Assembly (NCBI RefSeq): GCF_050908845.1
Contig: NZ_CP194171.1
Coordinates: 2,418,001-2,482,000, forward strand
Length of the DNA: 64,000 nt
From: Marinobacterium_D sp050908845
Lineage (GTDB): Bacteria > Pseudomonadota > Gammaproteobacteria > Pseudomonadales > Balneatricaceae
Direction of reading: 5' to 3'
The notes below the pieces were generated by a model that made no database searches, was not told the origin of the DNA, and saw only the letters and a program-made list of their open reading frames with translations. Shown here one piece after another: positions 44,564-53,064 of the stretch. Each line of letters opens with the position of its first letter. Positions within the stretch are counted from its first letter, which is position 1. The position numbers and the translations under genes were made by a program.

Positions 44564-44893
44564 GTGAGTTTGTCTGATAAACAGTGCGTCCCCTGTCGCG
44601 GTGGCATCGATCCGCTGACGCAGGATGAGGCCAATTCACTGCTGCAACAGATACCACAATGGCGCTTGGAGGAGGGGGCGACACGCCTGCGTCGGGCGTT
44701 CAAGTTTAGCAACTTTGCCACTGCGCTGGCGTTCGTCAACCGGGTCGGCGAGATTGCGGAAAAGCAGGACCACCATCCGGAAATCGCCTTTGGCTGGGGG
44801 CATGTGGAGATCGAAATCTGGACCCACAAGATCGGCGGCCTGCACGAAAATGACTTCATTCTGGCCGCCAGAATCGATGGGTTGAGCGGCTGA
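44564..44893 (+). CDS. phhB: Pterin-4-alpha-carbinolamine dehydratase
   Basis: This enzyme recycles oxidised tetrahydrobiopterin after aromatic hydroxylation. The 109 residues have the family motif EKQDHHPEIAFGWGHVEIEIW (given here only as its key HHP and W residues near 66-85). The GTG start at 44564 has GGGAGG 7 bases upstream. A small inverted repeat (about 44501-44530) separates it from nafY, so it may be the last gene of the nafY operon or a separate unit. No phenylalanine hydroxylase is nearby. Confidence 0.88.
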   Translation: MSLSDKQCVPCRGGIDPLTQDEANSLLQQIPQWRLEEGATRLRRAFKFSNFATALAFVNRVGEIAEKQDHHPEIAFGWGHVEIEIWTHKIGGLHENDFILAARIDGLSG

Positions 44894-44937
44894 AACCGGT
44901 TTTCTCGACCACTTTAGGCCCGCTGGCCCGCAACGAA

Positions 44938-44966
44938 AAACGCCCGCAATCGAAGCGGGCGTTTCT
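44938..44966. terminator. Bidirectional terminator between phhB and luxS
   Basis: A 10-bp stem (AAACGCCCGC 44938-44947 with GCGGGCGTTT 44955-44964) around a 7-base loop, with A and T runs on its two sides. It serves the convergent ends of phhB and luxS. Confidence 0.88.
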
Positions 44967-44984
44967 GTTTTCGGTGCACAGAAC

Positions 44985-45497
44985 TCAGCTGTGCTCTTTC
45001 AGGAACTCTTCGTCCAGATCCAGCTCGGCATTGATGTTGACATCGATACCACGATCGAGAATGTTCTTCGCGATCGCCTTGGCTTCATCCAGGGAGTGCA
45101 TGGTGTAGGTGCCGCACTGGTATTTGTTCAGCTCCGGAATGTCGCCTTCAGCCTGCACATTCAGCACATCCTCCATGGAGGCGCGCCAGGCATTGGCCAC
45201 GTCTTTCTCTCCCGGAGTACCGATCAGGCTCATGTAGAAACCGGTGCGGCAGCCCATCGGCGAGATATCGATGATTTCGATGCTGTCGCCGTTGAGGTGA
45301 TCGCGCATGAAGCCGGCAAACAGGTGCTCAAGGGTGTGAATCCCTTTCTCTGACAGGATCTCCTGGTTTGGCAGGCAGAAGCGAAGATCGAACACGGTGA
45401 TCGGGTCGCCCTTGGGGGTGTTCATGGTCTTGGCGATCCGCACGGCGGGGGCATGCATACGGGTGTGATCGACGGTAAAGCTGTCTAGAAGAGGCAT
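44985..45497 (-). CDS. luxS: S-ribosylhomocysteine lyase (AI-2 synthase)
   Basis: This enzyme converts S-ribosylhomocysteine to homocysteine and the AI-2 precursor. The 170 residues have the metal site HTLEH (H54, H58) with cysteine C128 as third ligand, the catalytic cysteine in MGCRTGFY (C83) and the FDLRFCLPN block. AAAGGA precedes the ATG. A TATAAT -10 box may lie at 45546-45551 on the minus strand. luxS is absent from most Pseudomonas, which helps place the organism elsewhere. Confidence 0.96.
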   Translation of the reverse strand: MPLLDSFTVDHTRMHAPAVRIAKTMNTPKGDPITVFDLRFCLPNQEILSEKGIHTLEHLFAGFMRDHLNGDSIEIIDISPMGCRTGFYMSLIGTPGEKDVANAWRASMEDVLNVQAEGDIPELNKYQCGTYTMHSLDEAKAIAKNILDRGIDVNINAELDLDEEFLKEHS

Positions 45498-45707
45498 AGA
45501 TGATCCTTTCTGAGTCGATAGAGATAAATCGTTAACTAACCTGTAATTATATCGCCTATCCGAGTGTTTTGCTTGGTTTTGCCATCGAGATGCTAGTACG
45601 AAAGTACCGCTTTTTCGCTGCGAAGGGACGATACCGGCAGGCCGGTGGCGCTCCTAAGATGATTTTGTCGAATCAGAGAAAGGCTTCGCCCGCTGGCGGA
45701 GTCAGGG

Positions 45708-45724
45708 AAATAAAAACAAAGAGG
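45708..45724 (+). promoter_or_regulatory. A-rich AANAANAA motif abutting the exaC ribosome-binding site
   Basis: AAATAAAAACAAAGAGG contains AATAAAAA (45709-45716) directly before the GAGG ribosome-binding site, 9 bases from the exaC ATG. In pseudomonads such motifs next to the ribosome-binding site are where Hfq with Crc blocks translation. Its role here is inference. Confidence 0.45.
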
Positions 45725-45733
45725 CTTACGACA

Positions 45734-47254
45734 ATGATCTACGCACAGCCCGGTACAGAAGGTTCAGTAGTAACTTTCCAGCAGCGTTACGGCAACTTTA
45801 TCGGTGGCGAATGGGTTGCGCCGGTAAAAGGCCAGTACTTCACCAACATCACTCCTTGCACCGGCGAAGCGATCTGTGAAATTCCGCGCTCTACCGCCGA
45901 AGATATCGATCTTGCACTGGATGCTGCGCACAAGGCGAAAGACGCCTGGGGCCGTACCTCCGTTCAAGAGCGTTCCAATGTCCTGCTGAAGATCGCTGAC
46001 CGCATCGAAGCCAACCTGGAAAAGCTGGCTGTCGCCGAAACCTGGGATAATGGTAAAGCCGTTCGTGAAACCCTCGCGGCAGACGTCCCCCTTTCTGCCG
46101 ACCACTTCCGTTACTTCGCCGGTTGTATCCGTGCGCAGGAAGGCACCATCGGCGAAATCGACGAGCACACTGTTGCTTACCACTTCCACGAGCCGCTCGG
46201 CGTAGTTGGTCAGATCATCCCCTGGAACTTCCCGCTGCTGATGGCGGCCTGGAAGATCGCACCGGCCCTGGCTGCAGGTAACTGCATCGTGCTGAAGCCG
46301 GCCGAGCAGACTCCGGCTTCTATCCTTGTACTGATGGAAGTGATCAGCGACCTGCTGCCGGCAGGTGTACTGAACGTGGTTAACGGTTACGGCGCTGAAG
46401 CCGGTCAGGCGCTGGCCACCAGCACCCGTATCGCTAAGATCGCCTTCACCGGTTCCACCCCGGTCGGTTCCCACATCCTCAAGTGCGCCGCCGAAAACAT
46501 CATCCCGTCTACTGTAGAGCTGGGCGGCAAGTCGCCGAACATCTACTTCGAAGACGTGATGGATCATGAAGACAGCTTCCTGAGCAAATGTGTTGAAGGT
46601 ACGGTGCTGGCATTCTTCAACCAGGGCGAGGTCTGCACCTGCCCGTCACGCCTGCTGGTTCAGGAAAGCATCTACGAGAAGTTCATCGGCCTCGTTATTG
46701 AGCGCATCGGCCAGATCAAGCGTGGCAACCCGCTGGACAGCGAAACCATGGTTGGCGCTCAGGCATCTCAGGAACAGTACGAAAAAATCCTGGGTTACCT
46801 GGATATCGGTCGCGAAGAGGGCGCAGAGTGTCTGATCGGTGGTGCTGCAGAGCAGCTGGGTGACAAGCTCAACAGCGGCTTCTACATCCAGCCGACCCTG
46901 CTGAAAGGCCGCAACGATATGCGCGTCTTCCAGGAAGAGATCTTTGGCCCGGTAGTAGCAGTCACAACCTTCAAAGATGAAGCCGAAGCACTGGCCATCG
47001 CCAACGACACCGAGTTCGGTCTGGGCGCAGGCGTATGGTCACGCGATATGAACCGCTCTTACCGTATGGGTCGCGGCATCCAGGCCGGTCGAGTCTGGAC
47101 CAACTGCTACCACGCCTACCCGGCACACGCGGCTTTCGGTGGTTACAAGAAGTCCGGTGTCGGTCGTGAGACCCACAAGATGATGCTGGATCACTATCAG
47201 CAGACCAAGAACCTGCTGGTCAGCTACAGCACCGATCCGCTGGGCTTCTTCTAA
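45734..47254 (+). CDS. exaC: NAD-dependent aldehyde dehydrogenase, ExaC-like
   Basis: This is a cytoplasmic acetaldehyde dehydrogenase, 506 residues, that would oxidise the aldehyde made by PQQ-dependent ethanol dehydrogenase. It has the cofactor motif FTGSTPVG, the glutamate in VELGGKSPNI and the active cysteine in FFNQGEVCTCPSRL. The frame is open 55 codons upstream, but the ATG at 45734 has GAGG at 9 bases and begins the conserved N-terminus. It lies just before pqqABCDE, the same order as in P. aeruginosa (exaC then pqq). The dehydrogenase and its cytochrome (exaA, exaB) are not in the window. Confidence 0.9.
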   Translation: MIYAQPGTEGSVVTFQQRYGNFIGGEWVAPVKGQYFTNITPCTGEAICEIPRSTAEDIDLALDAAHKAKDAWGRTSVQERSNVLLKIADRIEANLEKLAVAETWDNGKAVRETLAADVPLSADHFRYFAGCIRAQEGTIGEIDEHTVAYHFHEPLGVVGQIIPWNFPLLMAAWKIAPALAAGNCIVLKPAEQTPASILVLMEVISDLLPAGVLNVVNGYGAEAGQALATSTRIAKIAFTGSTPVGSHILKCAAENIIPSTVELGGKSPNIYFEDVMDHEDSFLSKCVEGTVLAFFNQGEVCTCPSRLLVQESIYEKFIGLVIERIGQIKRGNPLDSETMVGAQASQEQYEKILGYLDIGREEGAECLIGGAAEQLGDKLNSGFYIQPTLLKGRNDMRVFQEEIFGPVVAVTTFKDEAEALAIANDTEFGLGAGVWSRDMNRSYRMGRGIQAGRVWTNCYHAYPAHAAFGGYKKSGVGRETHKMMLDHYQQTKNLLVSYSTDPLGFF

Positions 47255-47383
47255 ACAGTCCTCTCTGTGGCCTGTTGTGCACTGACAGGGACGTGACAGG
47301 GGCGGGAGACCGTCCCTCATCATCAGGGCTTTGTCCCCCACAAAGCCTCTGCCTGGTTTGATGAACAGTTTGCAGGCACATTT

Positions 47384-47412
47384 ATCGGCTCCCTCGGGAG
47401 CCGATTTTTTAT
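47384..47412 (+). terminator. Rho-independent terminator of exaC
   Basis: TCGGCTCC (47385-47392) pairs with GGAGCCGA (47397-47404) around a CTCG loop, followed by a T tract. It is about 130 bases after the exaC stop and separates exaC from the pqq transcript. Confidence 0.88.
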
Positions 47413-47660
47413 ATACAGGACGTATGGTACGTCGCGGGCGCAAGGATGCGCAGGAGCGGCGTTTCTCTCAAGTGCTTCCACTTTGCGTCACACTACTACC
47501 GTCCCACTGCAATCCTTACCGGGGCTGGCTATATCGCTGCCCTGGCCGATGTGGCAAAAGGGCCATACCGGCACCAGGGGCACCTACCTTTTCGGGTCAT
47601 TTTTAGTTCCAAAGTACCATATTTCCCGGGCGGTCCCGCTCCTATGATCAAGGTGTCGTT

Positions 47661-47677
47661 AAACAATAAAAACGAGG
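47661..47677 (+). promoter_or_regulatory. A-rich AANAANAA motif before pqqA
   Basis: AAACAATAAAAACGAGG contains AACAATAA (47662-47669) just before the GAGG ribosome-binding site of pqqA. It repeats the arrangement at exaC and fits an Hfq/Crc target. Confidence 0.45.
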
Positions 47678-47685
47678 TAAACATT

Positions 47686-47757
47686 ATGTGGACTAAACCT
47701 GCTTACACTGACCTGCGCATCGGCTTCGAAGTCACCATGTACTTCGCCAACCGCTAA
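47686..47757 (+). CDS. pqqA: PqqA precursor peptide of PQQ
   Basis: This 23-residue peptide is the substrate from which pyrroloquinoline quinone is made. It starts [20 protein letters not shown], followed by ANR. The glutamate (E15) and tyrosine (Y19) in the conserved E-x3-Y spacing are the residues that are cross-linked and become the cofactor. A GAGG ribosome-binding site is 8 bases upstream. pqqB follows after 84 bases. Confidence 0.95.
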
Positions 47758-47841
47758 GCGCCTGCCAGAGATAAAGCTGCCGGCGCCCGCCGGTAGCCTT
47801 GCTTCAAGCCCATAGAACCAGACTCAGGGCACACAATAATA

Positions 47842-48774
47842 ATGAAAATACAGATTCTGGGTTCAGCTGCCGGTGGTGGCTTCCCGCAGTGGAACTGCAA
47901 CTGCGACAACTGCACAGGTGTGCGCAACGGCACCCTGAATGCCAAACCCCGCACCCAATCCTCGATTGCCGTTTCCAGTGATGGTATTGACTGGGTACTC
48001 TTCAACGCCTCCCCCGATATCAGGGCACAGCTCGCCGACTTCGCTCCAATGCAGCCGGCGCGCGCCAGACGCGATACCGGTATCGGCGCCATCGTGCTGA
48101 TGGATAGCCAGATTGACCATACCACCGGTTTGCTGATGCTGCGCGAGGGCTGTCCCCATGAGGTCTGGTGTACCGATATGGTCTACCAGGATCTGACCAG
48201 CGGTTTTCCGGTGTTCAATATGCTGGAACACTGGAACGGTGGTCTGAAGCGTAAACAGATTCAGGTGGACGGGGCGGTTAACCGCTTCACCATCGACTGT
48301 GCACCGGGGCTGGAGTTTATCGCCGTACCGCTGCGCTCCAGCGCGCCGCCATATTCGCCCCATCGCAATGACCCGCACCCGGGTGACAACATTGGCATGT
48401 TGATCCGTGACATGCGTAACGGCAAATCCCTGTTCTATGCTCCCGGCCTCGGCCGGATCGAATCACACCTGCCATCCATCATGTCTGAGGCTGATTGCCT
48501 CCTCGTGGACGGCACGCTCTGGCGTGACGACGAGATGATCCATGCCGGCGTTGGTGACAAACTCGGTGTCCATATGGGACACCTGTCGCAGACCGGTGAA
48601 GGCTCAGACGAGGAGGGCATGATCGCCTTTCTCGATACCTTGAAAAAGCCGCGCAAGGTGCTGATTCATATAAATAATACCAACCCGATACTGATCGAGG
48701 ACTCGCCGGAGCGTGCTGAACTGGCGCGTCACGATATCGAGGTCGCGTACGACGGTATGGGCATAGAGTTGTAG
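47842..48774 (+). CDS. pqqB: PqqB, PQQ biosynthesis hydroxylase
   Basis: This is a metallo-beta-lactamase-fold protein of 310 residues that acts on the tyrosine part of the PQQ intermediate. The conserved opening GSAAGGGFPQWNC is followed by a cysteine cluster (CNCDNC), and the metal-site block DSQIDHTTGLLMLREG lies near residue 95. It is second in the pqq operon, 9 bases before pqqC. Confidence 0.95.
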   Translation: MKIQILGSAAGGGFPQWNCNCDNCTGVRNGTLNAKPRTQSSIAVSSDGIDWVLFNASPDIRAQLADFAPMQPARARRDTGIGAIVLMDSQIDHTTGLLMLREGCPHEVWCTDMVYQDLTSGFPVFNMLEHWNGGLKRKQIQVDGAVNRFTIDCAPGLEFIAVPLRSSAPPYSPHRNDPHPGDNIGMLIRDMRNGKSLFYAPGLGRIESHLPSIMSEADCLLVDGTLWRDDEMIHAGVGDKLGVHMGHLSQTGEGSDEEGMIAFLDTLKKPRKVLIHINNTNPILIEDSPERAELARHDIEVAYDGMGIEL

Positions 48775-48783
48775 GAGACAGGT

Positions 48784-49554
48784 ATGAACATGCAAGCAGC
48801 CAAGATCGATGCACCGCTAAGCCGCGAAGCCTTTGAACAGGCGCTGCGCGCCAAGGGCGATCTTTACCATATCTACCATCCCTTTCACGTCGATATGTAT
48901 GAAGGGCGCTCTACGCCCGAACAGATCCGCGGCTGGGTTGCCAACCGTTTCTATTACCAGATTAATATCCCGCTGAAAGATGCCGCGATCATGGCCAACT
49001 GCCCGGATCGTGAAGTACGCCGCCACTGGGTGCAGCGCATCCTTGATCATGATGGCTACGACGGCGCTGTCGGTGGCATTGAGGCCTGGTTGCAGCTGGG
49101 TGAGGCTGTGGGTCTGAGTCGCGAAGAGATCCTCTCCCAGGAGCATGTGCTGCCGGGCGTCCGTTTCGCCGTGGATGCCTACGTCAACTTTGCCCGCCGG
49201 GCCGGCTGGGAGGAGGCGGCGAGTTCGTCGCTGACCGAGCTGTTCGCGCCAACCATCCATCAGTCGCGCCTGGATACCTGGCCGAGCCACTATCCGTGGA
49301 TCAAGGAGGAGGGCTACCAGTATTTCCGTAACCGCCTCAGTGAAGCACGGCGCGATGTACAGCAGGGCATGACCATCACCCTGGACTTCTACAAAACCCG
49401 CGAGCAGCAGGAGCGGATGCTGGAGATTCTGCAGTTCAAGCTCGATGTGCTCTGGAGCATGCTCGATGCGATGACGATGGCCTACCAGCTGGATCGTCCG
49501 CCGTACCACACCGTGACCCGGGAAAAGGTTTATCACAAGGGGCTGTTCCGATGA
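48784..49554 (+). CDS. pqqC: PqqC, PQQ synthase (final oxidation)
   Basis: This cofactor-free oxidase catalyses ring closure and the final eight-electron oxidation to PQQ. The 256 residues include YHPFHVDMYEGR (about 36-47), NRFYYQINIPLKDAAI and HYPWIKEEGYQYFRNRL, all conserved. Its stop overlaps the pqqD start (ATGA). Confidence 0.96.
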   Translation: MNMQAAKIDAPLSREAFEQALRAKGDLYHIYHPFHVDMYEGRSTPEQIRGWVANRFYYQINIPLKDAAIMANCPDREVRRHWVQRILDHDGYDGAVGGIEAWLQLGEAVGLSREEILSQEHVLPGVRFAVDAYVNFARRAGWEEAASSSLTELFAPTIHQSRLDTWPSHYPWIKEEGYQYFRNRLSEARRDVQQGMTITLDFYKTREQQERMLEILQFKLDVLWSMLDAMTMAYQLDRPPYHTVTREKVYHKGLFR

Positions 49555-49847
49555 ATACTCAAGTGAACTCTGCGGCGAGCGGCTCAGGCCTGGTGCCCGC
49601 GTTGGAGCGCATGTTCCGCTTCCAGTGGGAACCGGCGCAGCAGGCCTACGTATTGCTGTATCCGGAAGGGATGGTCAAACTTAATCAAAGTGCCGGTGAG
49701 ATCCTGTCGCTGGTTGATGGCGAGCGATCAGTGGTCGACATCTGCGCAGCGTTGATGGAACGCTTCCCGGACGCCGGCGACCTGAGCAGCGATGTCCTTG
49801 AGTTTATGGAGGTGGCCCGTGAGCAACGCTGGATCCACTACCGCTAA
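49551..49847 (+). CDS. pqqD: PqqD, peptide chaperone of PQQ synthesis
   Basis: This small protein, 98 residues, presents PqqA to the radical enzyme PqqE. It has the RRE fold sequence with QWEPAQQAYVLLYPEGMVKLNQSAGEIL. It overlaps pqqC at its start and pqqE at its end, so it is translated in step with both. Confidence 0.94.
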   Translation: MNTQVNSAASGSGLVPALERMFRFQWEPAQQAYVLLYPEGMVKLNQSAGEILSLVDGERSVVDICAALMERFPDAGDLSSDVLEFMEVAREQRWIHYR

Positions 49848-51144
49848 CCAGTTGGCCCTGGAAGCCAGACCCCATGGCCAGCCGCTCTGGTTACTGGCGG
49901 AGCTGACCTATAAATGCCCGCTGCAGTGCCCCTACTGCAGCAATCCGCTGGATTTTGCAGGTGCCGGCGAAGAGTTGAGCACCGAGCAGTGGATCGACGT
50001 GTTTCGCCAGGCGCGGGAAATGGGCGCTGCTCAGCTGGGTTTCTCCGGCGGCGAACCCCTGGTTCGGCGTGACCTCGAGCAGCTGATTGCGGAAGCGCGA
50101 AAGCTTGGCTTCTATACCAACCTGATCACCTCCGGCATCGGACTGACACCAGAGCGCATCGCGGCATTTCGCGAATCCGGACTTGACCATATTCAGGTCA
50201 GCTTCCAGGCGGCGGATGAGGAGGTTAATAACCTGCTCGCCGGCTCAAAAAAGGCGTTTGAGCAGAAGCTGAAGATCGCCCGCGAAGTGAAAGCCCAGGG
50301 CTACCCGATGGTGCTTAACTTTGTCACTCACAAGCACAACATCGACCGGATCGACCGTATTATCGAGCTCTGCGTGGAGCTGGAGGCGGACTATGTCGAA
50401 CTGGCCACCTGCCAATATTACGGCTGGGCTTATGAGAACCGGGAGGACCTGCTGCCGACTCAGGCCCAGCTGGAGCGGGCCGAGCGGATCACCAATGAGT
50501 ACCGGCAAAAACTGCAGGAAGAGGGCAATCCGGTCAAACTGATTTTCGTGACGCCGGATTACTACGAGGAACGTCCGAAAAAATGCATGAACGGCTGGGG
50601 CGAGATCTTTCTCACCGTCACGCCGGACGGTACCGCACTACCCTGTCACAGCGCCCGGATGCTGCCGCTGGAATTTCCCAACGTCAAAGAGCTGAGCATC
50701 GAACAGATCTGGAACCAGTCCACCGGCTTCAACTACTTTCGGGGTGATCAGTGGATGCAGGAGCCCTGTCGATCCTGCAGCGAAAAAGACCAGGATCACG
50801 GTGGCTGTCGCTGTCAGGCGTACATGCTGACCGGCGATATGCACGCGGCTGATCCGGTCTGTGCCAAGTCACCTGACCATTACCGCATTGTGGAGGCGAG
50901 ACAAGCGGCGGAACGTGATTATACTGAAGGTAAGATCACATTCAGGAATGAGCGCAATTCTAGGGCTTACGTCGATGGCTCTGCTTCACCCGCTGAAGGC
51001 TTTTGTTCATTGGCTGAAGGCTCAGGCCATGACGCTGAAGGCTCTGGTCATAGCGCTGAAGGCTCTTCCCATTCCGCTGAAGGCTCCATAATTCAGAAAG
51101 AGGATCCACGTGTATTTGCCCGGTCAGGTGGACCAACCGATTAG
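49819..51144 (+). CDS. pqqE: PqqE, radical SAM enzyme with a repeat-containing C-terminal tail
   Basis: This enzyme links the glutamate and tyrosine of PqqA. The 441 residues carry CxxxCxxC (KCPLQCPYC, about 28-36) for the radical cluster and further cysteines (CHSAR, CRSCSEKDQDHGGC) for the SPASM-type clusters. The GTG at 49819 has GGAGG 6 bases upstream and gives the standard N-terminus; earlier in-frame starts lie inside pqqD. The protein should end near ITFRNERNSRA, but it continues for about 55 residues with five AEGxxxx heptads encoded by a 21-bp repeat. Confidence 0.93.
   Translation: MSNAGSTTANQLALEARPHGQPLWLLAELTYKCPLQCPYCSNPLDFAGAGEELSTEQWIDVFRQAREMGAAQLGFSGGEPLVRRDLEQLIAEARKLGFYTNLITSGIGLTPERIAAFRESGLDHIQVSFQAADEEVNNLLAGSKKAFEQKLKIAREVKAQGYPMVLNFVTHKHNIDRIDRIIELCVELEADYVELATCQYYGWAYENREDLLPTQAQLERAERITNEYRQKLQEEGNPVKLIFVTPDYYEERPKKCMNGWGEIFLTVTPDGTALPCHSARMLPLEFPNVKELSIEQIWNQSTGFNYFRGDQWMQEPCRSCSEKDQDHGGCRCQAYMLTGDMHAADPVCAKSPDHYRIVEARQAAERDYTEGKITFRNERNSRAYVDGSASPAEGFCSLAEGSGHDAEGSGHSAEGSSHSAEGSIIQKEDPRVFARSGGPTD
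50992..51096 (+). repeat. Five tandem copies of a 21-bp unit at the 3' end of pqqE
   Basis: GCTGAAGGC recurs at 50992, 51013, 51034, 51055 and 51076, exactly every 21 bases. Each copy codes for a seven-residue unit beginning AEG, with copies AEGFCSL, AEGSGHD, AEGSGHS, AEGSSHS and AEGSIIQ. Because the unit is a multiple of three, copy number can change without a frameshift. Confidence 0.9.
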
Positions 51145-52978
51145 TGCGGCTCAGGCCGTTGCCTCGTTTCATCAGTACTCATCTCTGCGCCTGTTTCGCG
51201 GGCGCGTCTATGGTGTTCGTTATGACGCCGACAAGGGTATAAACCAACTCTGCCGTTTTGAAAGCCGGCACGCCGTCTCTCTGCTGCCGGAGCGGTTCAG
51301 TGTGCGCAGTCGGGTTCACTCCTACGGTGGTGGCGCCTGGTGCCGGGGGCGGGACCAGGCCTATTTCGTCAACGATGCCGACCAGCATATCTGGGTGGCC
51401 AGTCTGTCGGGCAGCGTGTCGCCACGGCAGCTAACCGCTTACAACAGCACTCGGATGGCGGACCTGCAGTACGATGCCCAGCGGCACAGACTTATTCTTG
51501 TCTGCGAAACCCGTAGCGACACTGAGGACGAGCCGGCCAATTATCTCGGCAGTGTCAGCGAAGCGGGGCGCCTTACGGTGCTGGCCGAGGGTGCCGATTT
51601 CTACAGTTCCCCCACACTCAGCCCCCAGGGTGATCAGCTTGCCTGGATAGAGTGGGATCATCCGTTCCAGCCCTGGGATTGCACCCGGTTGATGCTGGCT
51701 AGGGTTGATGCCAGCGGCAGGCTGGAGAATATCCGCCAGGTGTCTGATATACCGGCTGCCTGGGCGCAGCCAAGGTTTTCCCCGCAAGGCGTCCTGCATG
51801 CTGTCGTGGACCGAGGTAACTGGTGGGTCATCGAACAGCTTTCGGATCAGGGCTTTATACCGGTTGCCGGTGAGGTACCGCTGAATACTGAGTTCACTAC
51901 AGCACCCTGGCAGTTTGGGCTGAGTACCTACGGCTGGGGAGATGATGGCGAACTGCTGGCGATCGGTCAGTCCAACGGCTATTCGACCCTTTTTATGCAT
52001 GACGGGAAGGAGTGGCAGAAACTCCACCTGGATCAGCCTGCCGCCAGACTTCACTCTCTGGCACTCGGCGATGGACACTGCTGCTGCATCGGCGAATTCA
52101 CCAACCGCATGCCCGCGATTTTGCACCTCTGCGTGGACGGTAAATCGGCAACGACAACCAGTGCGACCCTGACCGGGGGCGATACACCGGATTATTCTGT
52201 CGCCTTGCCCGAGTCGTGTCAGGCGACTCTAAGCGACGGTGGTACCGTACCCTACTTTTTATATCGGCCTGCTCAAGAGAGCGGCGGGCCTTTGCCGCTG
52301 ATTATCTATACCCATGGTGGCCCAACGGCGATGACCTCGCCCAGCTTCCGCCCGGCGATTCAGTACTGGACCCAGCGAGGCTTCATTATTGCGGATGTGA
52401 ATTATCGCGGCAGTACCGGGTTTGGCCGGGATTACAGGATGGGACTTGCCGGCCGTTGGGGAATATCGGATGTGGAGGATGTGGAAGCGGTTGCCAATGC
52501 ACTGGTGAATGAGGGCCTGGTTGACCCCAGGGCGCTGTTCATTCGCGGCAACAGTGCAGGGGGATATACCACGCTCAGCGCTCTGGCCCATTCCGATCTT
52601 TTTACCGCAGGTGCCAGCCTTTACGGGGTATCTGACCCCAGGCGCCTTAATGCGCTCACCCACAAGTTTGAATCTCGTTATCTGCATTGGCTGATCGGTG
52701 ATCCGGCGCTGGAGTCCAGCCGTTACAGCGAGCGTTCGCCGCTCGATAACGTCGATAAAATTCAGGCGCCGGTGATCTTCTTCCAGGGGGATGAAGACCC
52801 CGTGGTTCTGCCCGAGCAGACCCGCAGCATGGCAGAATCCCTGCGCCAACGCGCTATCCGTGTCGAGGAGTATCACTTCGCCGGCGAAGGTCATGGCTTT
52901 CGCAACGCCAGCAATCAGGTAGAGGTGCTTGAGCGTGAGCTCTGTTTCTATCGCCGGCAGATTAATCAGAACCGCTGA
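51110..52978 (+). CDS. pqqH: PqqH-like S9 family peptidase (prolyl oligopeptidase fold)
   Basis: This is a serine peptidase with an N-terminal beta-propeller (about 20-370) and an alpha/beta-hydrolase domain (about 380-620), 622 residues. The nucleophile is in RGNSAGGY, the aspartate in QGDEDPVV and the histidine in GEGHGF. The GTG at 51110 has AGAGGA upstream and overlaps the pqqE end by 35 bases. P. aeruginosa carries the same gene (pqqH) after pqqE; it may process the precursor or a PQQ-related peptide. Confidence 0.88.
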   Translation: MYLPGQVDQPISAAQAVASFHQYSSLRLFRGRVYGVRYDADKGINQLCRFESRHAVSLLPERFSVRSRVHSYGGGAWCRGRDQAYFVNDADQHIWVASLSGSVSPRQLTAYNSTRMADLQYDAQRHRLILVCETRSDTEDEPANYLGSVSEAGRLTVLAEGADFYSSPTLSPQGDQLAWIEWDHPFQPWDCTRLMLARVDASGRLENIRQVSDIPAAWAQPRFSPQGVLHAVVDRGNWWVIEQLSDQGFIPVAGEVPLNTEFTTAPWQFGLSTYGWGDDGELLAIGQSNGYSTLFMHDGKEWQKLHLDQPAARLHSLALGDGHCCCIGEFTNRMPAILHLCVDGKSATTTSATLTGGDTPDYSVALPESCQATLSDGGTVPYFLYRPAQESGGPLPLIIYTHGGPTAMTSPSFRPAIQYWTQRGFIIADVNYRGSTGFGRDYRMGLAGRWGISDVEDVEAVANALVNEGLVDPRALFIRGNSAGGYTTLSALAHSDLFTAGASLYGVSDPRRLNALTHKFESRYLHWLIGDPALESSRYSERSPLDNVDKIQAPVIFFQGDEDPVVLPEQTRSMAESLRQRAIRVEEYHFAGEGHGFRNASNQVEVLERELCFYRRQINQNR

Positions 52979-53064
52979 CGTTCGTTAAACCTCAGGGTAC
53001 GAAGGATCTATTGGACTTGCTGGGTCATGCTGGCGGGCGTTATCGCTTTGCCTGCGCGCAGAGA

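Larger units (their letters stand above)
47255..47685. other. Region between exaC and pqqA
   Basis: Besides the exaC terminator, this 430-base stretch holds the pqqA promoter and leader but no supported protein gene; a 91- and a 103-codon open frame on the plus strand are chance frames, the latter merely running into pqqA. GACGTATGGTACGTC at about 47418-47432 is a short palindrome, and AAAGTACC occurs both here (near 47613) and upstream of exaC (near 45600), so a shared regulator site is possible. Confidence 0.4.

Noticed and set aside
42537..44893. Complete nif cluster
   Set aside because: Only accessory-type genes are present; no nifH, nifD, nifK, nifE, nifN, nifB or nifA motif was found anywhere in the window.
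47526..47541. Sigma-54-like element CTGGCTATATCGCTGC upstream of pqqA
   Set aside because: The -12 box is weak, it is about 145 bases from the start, and such matches are expected by chance in G/C-rich DNA.
50992..51096. CRISPR array
   Set aside because: The 21-bp units are directly joined, in frame and coding; there are no spacers and no cas genes.
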